DNA of 11,002 nucleotides from Trichomonas tenax (taxonomy: Eukaryota; Parabasalia; Trichomonadida; Trichomonadidae), in contig JALKBU010001445.1 of assembly GCA_023091735.1 (NCBI GenBank), positions 1 through 11,002 of the forward strand, written 5' to 3'. Every line of letters starts with the position of its first letter. Within the stretch, counting starts at the first letter, position 1. The notes beneath the pieces are model-generated. The model made no database searches and was not told the DNA's origin. It was given only the letters and a program-made list of their open reading frames with translations. The position numbers and the translations under genes are program-made. Positions 1 through 7,000 of the stretch are shown piece after piece.

Positions 1-122
1 TATTTCGATTCTAAAATATCAATATATATCATCATGCTAGTGCTTAAATATGCAGATATGTGTAAATATTTTACTCCTAATGAATAAGTGGAATATTTTT
101 GTTTTAAATATAAAGAAGCTAA

Positions 123-128
123 TCATTT
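123..128 (+). promoter_or_regulatory. Putative trichomonad initiator (TCATTT)
   Basis: TCATTT matches the trichomonad initiator consensus TCA(+1)Y(T/A). The presumed start A is at 125, nine bases before the ATG at 134, which is a normal distance for these organisms. The match is short and common in AT-rich DNA, so position is the main support. If it is active, the first AUG of the transcript would be the mini-ORF at 134 and not the 204-residue gene at 257. Confidence 0.35.
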
Positions 129-133
129 TAAAA

Positions 134-196
134 ATGTCTCAAATTATTGAAGATTTGCAACGACATAATTATAGTATTGGATGTGTTGATATATGA
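134..196 (+). CDS. Mini-ORF of 20 codons, possible uORF or gene relic
   Basis: The ORF begins with Met-Ser-Gln-Ile-Ile-Glu-Asp and ends in TGA at 194-196. It is amphipathic and looks more protein-like than random AT-rich translation. It follows an initiator-like TCATTT by nine bases and lies in the same reading frame as the gene at 257, separated by four in-frame stops. It could be an upstream ORF of that gene, the remnant of its original N-terminus, or chance. I tried splicing it onto the downstream frame with GT...AG pairs here. None avoids the TAA at 251-253, so a simple intron does not rescue it. Confidence 0.25.
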   Translation: MSQIIEDLQRHNYSIGCVDI

Positions 197-256
197 ATTT
201 AACTGATTAGCTCTATTTAAATAGGTTTTATTGAAGAAATGAAGCTAGAGTAAAAA

Positions 257-871
257 ATGACACTTGTCAAAATTATTAAAAATATGTCATGTAAAAATTG
301 TCAAAAATCATTTTTAATGGAAAAATTTTCTTTATTGAAGTCATTTATTAATGAAATTGAAGAATTCACTTCTCAACACAATATATCGGAGGAAGGGAAG
401 TCCAGAATACATTGTTTACTCGACGATTTGCAAGATAAACTCAAAAATGAACAAATTTCACTAAATGATATTAATTTGGAGATAAATAGGGAGATAAGAA
501 TGATTGCATTCTCGAGCTTTGATAAGCCATACGAATTAATTGACAAAATTCCAAAAATTCAAGAAGTGCAAAATATTCAATCAAACAAAACCGAGTGTTT
601 TGATCCATCTCAATTAACAGATGAAATATATTCATTGATGGAAGAAAAATCATCAAATAATAAATCAATTCAATCTGCAGAAACAGAAACATCGAGATTG
701 CTTCGGGCACTCAACGAAAATAAAATAGACTCGCAGTCCCTTTATCCTGGAAGAGAATTAGACAAATATTCAAAGAAATTATTAACAATTATAAGTCATC
801 TTAATTGCGTTATAAATAGTCAAAATGAGATCCTTAAAACCAAGTATGAGAAATTCCAATCTAAAAAGTAG
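257..871 (+). CDS. Unrecognised 204-residue helical protein with a CxxC near the N-terminus
   Basis: I do not recognise the family. The protein is rich in Lys, Glu, Asn, Ile and Ser and is predicted by eye to be mostly helical. Residues about 20-85 have a coiled-coil-like pattern, residues about 90-120 are a proline-containing linker (P91, P99, P117), and residues about 121-155 and 165-204 form further helices. One CxxC (C12, C15) is present, with other cysteines at 53, 114 and 184. No second CxxC pair stands nearby, so a zinc finger is not supported. There is no signal peptide or membrane segment. An in-frame TAA at 251-253 fixes the upstream limit; Met10 (ATG at 284), directly before the CxxC, is an alternative start. 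Codons are AT-rich, unlike the 76-residue gene at 10437, which suggests low expression. It faces the giant gene tail to tail. Confidence 0.7.
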   Translation: MTLVKIIKNMSCKNCQKSFLMEKFSLLKSFINEIEEFTSQHNISEEGKSRIHCLLDDLQDKLKNEQISLNDINLEINREIRMIAFSSFDKPYELIDKIPKIQEVQNIQSNKTECFDPSQLTDEIYSLMEEKSSNNKSIQSAETETSRLLRALNENKIDSQSLYPGRELDKYSKKLLTIISHLNCVINSQNEILKTKYEKFQSKK

Positions 872-1067
872 CCAATTCAAATAATAATTTTTTTAACAAA
901 TATATTTTTGTTGTACTTCATTGCAATTCACCATTTTTCACTATTTTCAATACCTTCACGTACAATATTGCGAAGTTACTCTATTTCACTATATATTATG
1001 ATCAAATTAATTAATTAAATTGAAGTTTGGTAAACAAAATAATAAACATTTATATTATAACAAAATA
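872..1067. other. Convergent 3' spacer
   Basis: This AT-rich spacer lies between two converging genes. It has a T-run at 889-895 and no reading frame of note. It must contain both 3' ends. On the + side no UAAA-type signal follows immediately after the TAG stop at 869-871. Confidence 0.55.
1049..1052 (-). terminator. Candidate UAAA polyadenylation signal of the giant gene
   Basis: On the minus strand the stop TAA (1068-1070) is followed 16 bases later by TAAA. Trichomonad mRNAs commonly use UAAA close to or overlapping the stop codon as the polyadenylation signal. The tetramer is very frequent in AT-rich DNA, so this rests on position only. Confidence 0.3.
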
Positions 1068-4000
1068 TTAAACATTGAGTTTTCTATCTTCTTCGATTAT
1101 TTTTCTAGACGCAGTATAAATTCTAACAGAATTCTGCGATATTTCTCTGAAATCGCCACCTTTAGTGATTTCCATGACTGTTGCATGTGATTTAGCAACG
1201 AGATCTTCGAGAGATGCGATGTGGGACTCTCTTATCTGGAAGATCTCTTTAGTTTTGAGGACGAGCAAACGAAGTTGCTCAAGTTGTTGTCTGAGTTTTT
1301 CGAGTGAGATTCCTTGCGAATCAAATGATGTTGGTGGATAATCAACACCTCCTGCTTGTGTAATTGAAAGTAAATCATCACGAACTGTTGATAAAAGTTT
1401 TGTTTCTTGGTCACCAAGGAATGATTTGTTACCTTCAATACTTGCGACGAGTGATGGCTGTGCGATCTTTAAAATCTTTGCATTCCGTTCAAATGAAGGA
1501 ATAACAAGAGGCTGCAATGAAATAGAACTGAAGATTGGACGCAAATATCCAATCATTGTTTGAACAAATTTCCTAATGTCGCCTTGTTTGAAATCGAAAT
1601 TCTTAATATATTCATGACATAATATCAACGATTGCTTCATTTCACTGAAATCATTGGATAATTTCTTGAAATCGAAATCGAGTTTCCTGTTCTCGCCTTG
1701 GAGTCTTCTTATTTCGTTTTCGTGATTGTTAATATCGCTTTCGAAGTGAGAGATTTGTTTCTCAAGTTTAGAGATTTTAGATTGGTATTTCGATCTTTCA
1801 TTTTCTGCTTTATTTTGAAGATCTATAAGTTTCTGTCGTGGAACCATATCACGCTGCAATCCGCTGAGGTTTGATTGCATATCATTTATTGTTTGACGTG
1901 TTTCACGTAATGATTGTTGAAGTTTTTCATTCTCATTCTTCAATCGAATGTTTTCTGATGAATAAACATCTGTTTGAGGAACGCGACTCAAATCAAGTTG
2001 CGTCTTCAATGATGATGCTCTTTCATTAGAATTCTTGAGCTCGATCTTGAGAACTTCGATTTGGCTTTGAAGACGATTCTCGTTTTCACTGAAGCTTTGT
2101 CTGGATGATTTAAGATTTTCGAAACGATCTTTGACATCAATCAACTGCTGTTCGTATTTAGAGATTGTTGCTTGAGCGGACTGATATTGGATTTCTAAGA
2201 GATGATATGTTTTTTCAATCTCATTTCGTGCATTTTCACTTTCCACAATTCTTGTTTTGAGTCTTCTTATTTCATCATCGAATGATTTCTGTGATTGCAA
2301 TGACATTTTTGTTTCTTGAATCTGTCTTTCTTTGTCGACAAGTTTTTGATTAAGATTATCAATTTTAGCTTTTTCTGAAGCAATTTCGCTTTCTTTCTCT
2401 ATAATCTTGAGATTAAGTGTATCAATTCTCTTCCTCAACTCGTTTAATTGCGTTTCATTTTCAGAATTTGTTCTCGATACAGTTTCGAATTTAGCATTAA
2501 GCTCAAAGATCTTCGCATCCTTTTCTGCAATAGTTGTTGCTGTTGTTCCGTGTTTATTGGACAAATTGTCGATGATAGAATCTTTTTCTTCAATGTGTTT
2601 CGTGAGATCTTCAATTGCTTTATCATTTGATTTCGTTTGGTTGACTATTCTCTCATTCAAGACATCGATTTCACCTTTCTTCCTTTCGAGTTCTGATTTA
2701 ACTGATTCAAGCTCCATTTTAGCTTTGCGACTGTTAGAATTTGCTTCAAGAATATCATTTCTCAATTGCTTCTCTCTTTCCATTGATTGCTTAAGTTCTG
2801 ATTCTATTGCACCGTATCTTGTTGAAGCAGTTGCAAGAGTCTTGTGAAGGTCTTCAAGTTGCTTTGTTTGTGTTTCGATAATACGAAGAGTTTTATCATT
2901 TGTTTTTGGTTTTCTTGGTGTCAGATTTACAGCTCTCTTCCTGAGTTCATCTTCAACAGCTTTATAGTGCTCAATCTCGTTTTGGAGGTCAGATATCTTT
3001 GCACGAGCTTCATCAAGTTCTTGTTCAGCAGAGAATTGCTGCTGTGCGATTTGTCGTTTGTCTTCATCGAATTGATTTCTGGCCTCGTCAAGTTCAATCT
3101 CGATTTCAGCAGCATGTTTCTCTGCTGCTTTTCTCAGCTGTTCATTTTGATTTAAATGACGTTGAATGGAGTCTATTTGTGCTTGCAATTTGTCGATTTC
3201 AGATTTGAAGTTCTTATTTTCATAGTTGGCTTTATTGAGTTTCTGTTTCATGTCTTCGTTCTCAAGTTCAAGATTTGACTTTATGCCCGTTAAGTTATTG
3301 ATATTTCCATTCATTTCAGCAATCTTTCTCTTGCTGTCAGAATCGATTCTTTCATAATTATGTTTATCCTGATCTCTTTGCATCTTTTCATTGTTCAATT
3401 GCCTCTGCATATTTAACTCATTTGCGTGCAATTGCTCAATTTTCTGCTGTAAATCAGTAATATTATTTTTCAGCGATGCTATTTCACGTTTCATCATGTC
3501 TTCTTTCGATGTCATTTCTCCAATAGCAGATACAGCCTTCATGTTTTGTTCTCTCAGCTCTGCAACTGTTTTCTCGAGATTGTTGTTTCTTGATGTTAAT
3601 TGAGAAACATTATGTGTATTGACATCTTTTTGATGATTCAGTTCTGATTTAGTTCCAGCAAGTTCTGACTTCAAACTTGAATTCTCCTGTTTCAAAGAAT
3701 CAATCTTATCTTGAAGTACTTTCTGTTCATTGAATGTTTTCTGCTTAAACTGTTTGTATTCGTCGAGAACTTTGAGACCATTTGATTCCAATTTAGTTTT
3801 TTGATCTCTGAGGGATTTAATCTCAGTATTATTTGTTTCTATTTGGCTGTTTGCTGCTGTTCCTTTTGTAGCCAAATCTTCTAATTGAGACTTGAGGTCT
3901 GAAATTTGAAGTTTCATCTCGCGATTTGATTTTTCTAAATCATTCTTTTCAGTTGATAATCTGTCTGATAACTCTTGCAAAATCGCTCTTGAATGCTTAT

Positions 4001-7000
4001 TATCATCGAGTTCGATTCTGATTGCAGATAATTCGCTTGTGCATTGTCTATTTTCTGATTCAAGTTGAGTTATCTTAGAGATCAATGATTTCTCATTATT
4101 CTGGAATCTTGAATTTTCATTTTGCAAATTATTGATTTGTTCTTCACTCGATTTCTTTAAGTCATCATATTTGCTTTGTATTATTCTAAATTGTTTATCA
4201 ACGCTTTCGAAATCTTCTTTGAGTTTGTTGAGCTTTTCTTCAATATCTTGTTTATCAGATGTTTGTTTCCGCAGTGTTGACTGAAGAAGTTCTTTTTCTT
4301 GTTCATTTTTAGCAAAGTTCTTTGTATTTTCTTGCAGTTGCTGTTCAAATGACTTAACTTTATTGAACATCGAATCCAATCTTCTTTCGAGTTCATCATT
4401 AGATTGCTTTGCATTAGAAACTTGTTTCTTCAAGCTTTCATTCTCTGATTGCTGTTCATTCAACTTATTATTTGTGTTTGTTAAGTTAGTTGTCTTTTCT
4501 TTGATTTCGTTCTTAAGTTTCTCGATTTGCTCTTCTTGGCGTTTGATTTGTCTGTCTTTTTCATCTTTTTCGAATTTCGCGGAATTGTAATTATCTGTTC
4601 TCTCAGAAACCGTCTTTATTAGTGCTGTTGCATGTGATTTGGTTGCTGTAAGTTCATCTTCTAAGTTCTTTATTGTTTCATCTTTAACAACAACTTCTTT
4701 CTGCATCAATGAAATACAACTCTTGAGTTCGCCTGTTGTCTTATGAAGTTCTTCAACTTCATTTCTTGCTTTTTCGAGATCTTCTAAAGCTGTTTGCAAT
4801 CGCCTCTTAATAAGCTTCATTTCTGTCAATTCTCTGTCCTTTGAAGCTATTTCGTCATGAAGTTTTAAGATTGCTTCATTAGATTGCGATATTTGATTTC
4901 TTTGTTGCTCAAATCTATCTTGAAGTCTTTTTAAGTTTGCAATTTCATCATTTTTATCCATTATTTGATCATTCAACTTCGAAATAATTGCTTTTGCGTC
5001 CTTAATTTCTTTCATTAATTGAGCGATATTTTCTTTTGATTGTCCATTCTTCTTTGTGACTTGATCAAGTGCGGCAGCCAAGCGTTTAACTCTCTCGTTA
5101 GAAGCTTCATTTTCATCTGCCATTCTCGATTTTTCTGCTTCAAGATTTCCAATTGTTGAGTTCAAATCCATGATTTGCTGCTGCATTGCTTTGGACACTG
5201 ATTTTGTATTTTCCATTTCGCTATTGACTTGAGATTGCGTTGAATTTAATGTTGATTCGAGAGATCTGACTTTCATCTCACTTTCACTTAATTGTTGTTT
5301 CAAGTTTTGAATTTCTGCTTTTGCGTTTTGAAGATCGTTAACAGCCTGATCAGTCCTTGCATCAGATTCTTGCAGTGCTTTGGCCATCTTGTTTGTCAAT
5401 CTCTTTTGCTCCTTCTGTATTCTCAGTATTGCCTTTTCTTTCTCCTTTAAGTTCTCTTCGAATTCACCTTTCAAATTTCCGTATTTCTTTTCTAACTTGC
5501 CTTGAGTTTCTTTCTTCTCATTTTCAAGGGCAGCAATCCTGCTTTCATATTGAGCTTTGAGATTTGACTCACTGTTATTGTGGTGCTGTGATATTTCATT
5601 GATTGTCACTTGCATGTTTGCTTTAATGACTTTTTCATTTTCTTCACTTTGAAGTCGTAATGCAGCAATTTGTTTGTTGAGCGTTTCTACCATTTTCTGG
5701 GCATCTTGAAGAATTGATTCTTGCTGCTCATTCTTCTTCCGCATAGCCTCTATTTCATCTTCGAGATCATTAATTGTGGTGTTGGCTTTATCCAAATCGA
5801 ATTTAACTTTCGAAAGTTCGTTGTTTCTCTCAGTGATCGACTTTTCTGCTTCTAAAATGCTGTTATTCTGTTCTTCAATAATCGAGTTTAGACGATCGAA
5901 TTCCTTCTGAGAATATTCGCGCTGAATCTGTGTTTGCGTCATTGATGCATCAAAATTAAGCTTAATTTCAGTCTTTTCTCTATTTAATTTTTCATTTTCA
6001 TTCTTGAGTTCTTCCTTTTCTTTCTCAAGTTGTTGTTTCTCTGAAGCTTTTAGCTGCATTTGCTTTTCAGTGTTAGCAAGCTGAAGCTCTAAGTCATTAA
6101 TCTTTGAATTGAGTGTTTTATTTGTCTTATCCATCTCTTGTATTGATTTTGCTGATTTTTCGAGCATTGATGTTGCATCCTTAAGTCTATTTTCAAGTTT
6201 AAGAACTTTCGAGTGTTTTTTTGCAAGTAGTGTTTCAGTTCTCCTAATCTGATCATTCCATACACTGCTTTGATCTTGTGCTTCCTGCGAAATCGACTGA
6301 ATGTGATATTTCAATGTTCCATTTTCCATTTCACTGTTCTGTATTCTTTCAGCAAACTCTGAGTTTTGACTTGCTAAGTCAGTTATCGTATCTTGAAGGT
6401 CATTGAAGTCACTTCTGAGTTGTTTCTCCGTTTGTGCATATGAAGCAAGAATGTTTGCGATGATATCAAGTAATTTTCTGGATGTTTCTCTTTCTTTGAT
6501 TTCATTTGTAGAATAATTTGAAGCAATTTGGTATAATTTAGTTCGAGTGAATTCAATCTCTCTTGAAAGGACATTAAAATCATTTTGAACTAACTCAGCC
6601 GCTTTCTTTGCCTCCGTTGGCATCGCAGTATCGAATAATACCAAAATTTGTGATATGCAGTTCTTGAAAACATTCAAATCATCATTTGCTTTGTTATTTT
6701 CATCTTTCAAAGTGAGAATTGTTTTATCCTTTTGTTCGCAAATTGATAAAATGCTATCTAAGTCTGATATACTCTGTGGCATGCTTCCAGCATTGACAAC
6801 AATCAATGCACTTTCGATTGGAAGAACTTTCTTTGCAACTTCGTCAATCTTTTGTTGTAATCTAATGAACTTTTCTTTCGTCGATTTGAGTTCATCAGAC
6901 AAATTGTCTTCACGAGCAAGAGATTCATCGAGAGAGACTCTGCAAGACACCAATCTTGATTTCAAATCATTTATTGTATCTTCATCGAGTTTTGATTTAT

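Larger units (their letters stand above)
1..256. other. AT-rich 5' flank without a long reading frame
   Basis: This stretch is strongly AT-rich and all six frames are broken by frequent stops. I see no end of an upstream gene and no RNA gene. The only structured content is an initiator-like site at 123-128 and a 20-codon mini-ORF at 134-196, listed separately. The 60 bases before position 257 carry stops in all three forward frames, including an in-frame TAA at 251-253, so the downstream gene cannot be extended upstream without splicing or an error in the sequence. Confidence 0.6.

Noticed and set aside
174..224. Intron joining the mini-ORF at 134 to the gene at 257 (GTATTG donor, TAG acceptor at 222-224)
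   Set aside because: Every GT...AG combination tried leaves a stop (TAA 251-253 or earlier) before the downstream gene, and the acceptor lacks the trichomonad ACTAACACACAG sequence.
471..710. Minus-strand 79-codon frame inside 257-871
   Set aside because: It is antisense to a longer frame and its Leu/Phe/Ile-rich composition is typical of an antisense artefact of AT-rich helical coding sequence.
2407..2847. Open frames on the + strand inside the giant gene (for example 2407-2847, 6655-7026, 7534-7944)
   Set aside because: They lie antisense to a continuous coding frame and translate to Ser/Phe/Leu-rich sequence, the expected mirror of Lys/Glu/Gln codons. None has its own start-proximal signals.
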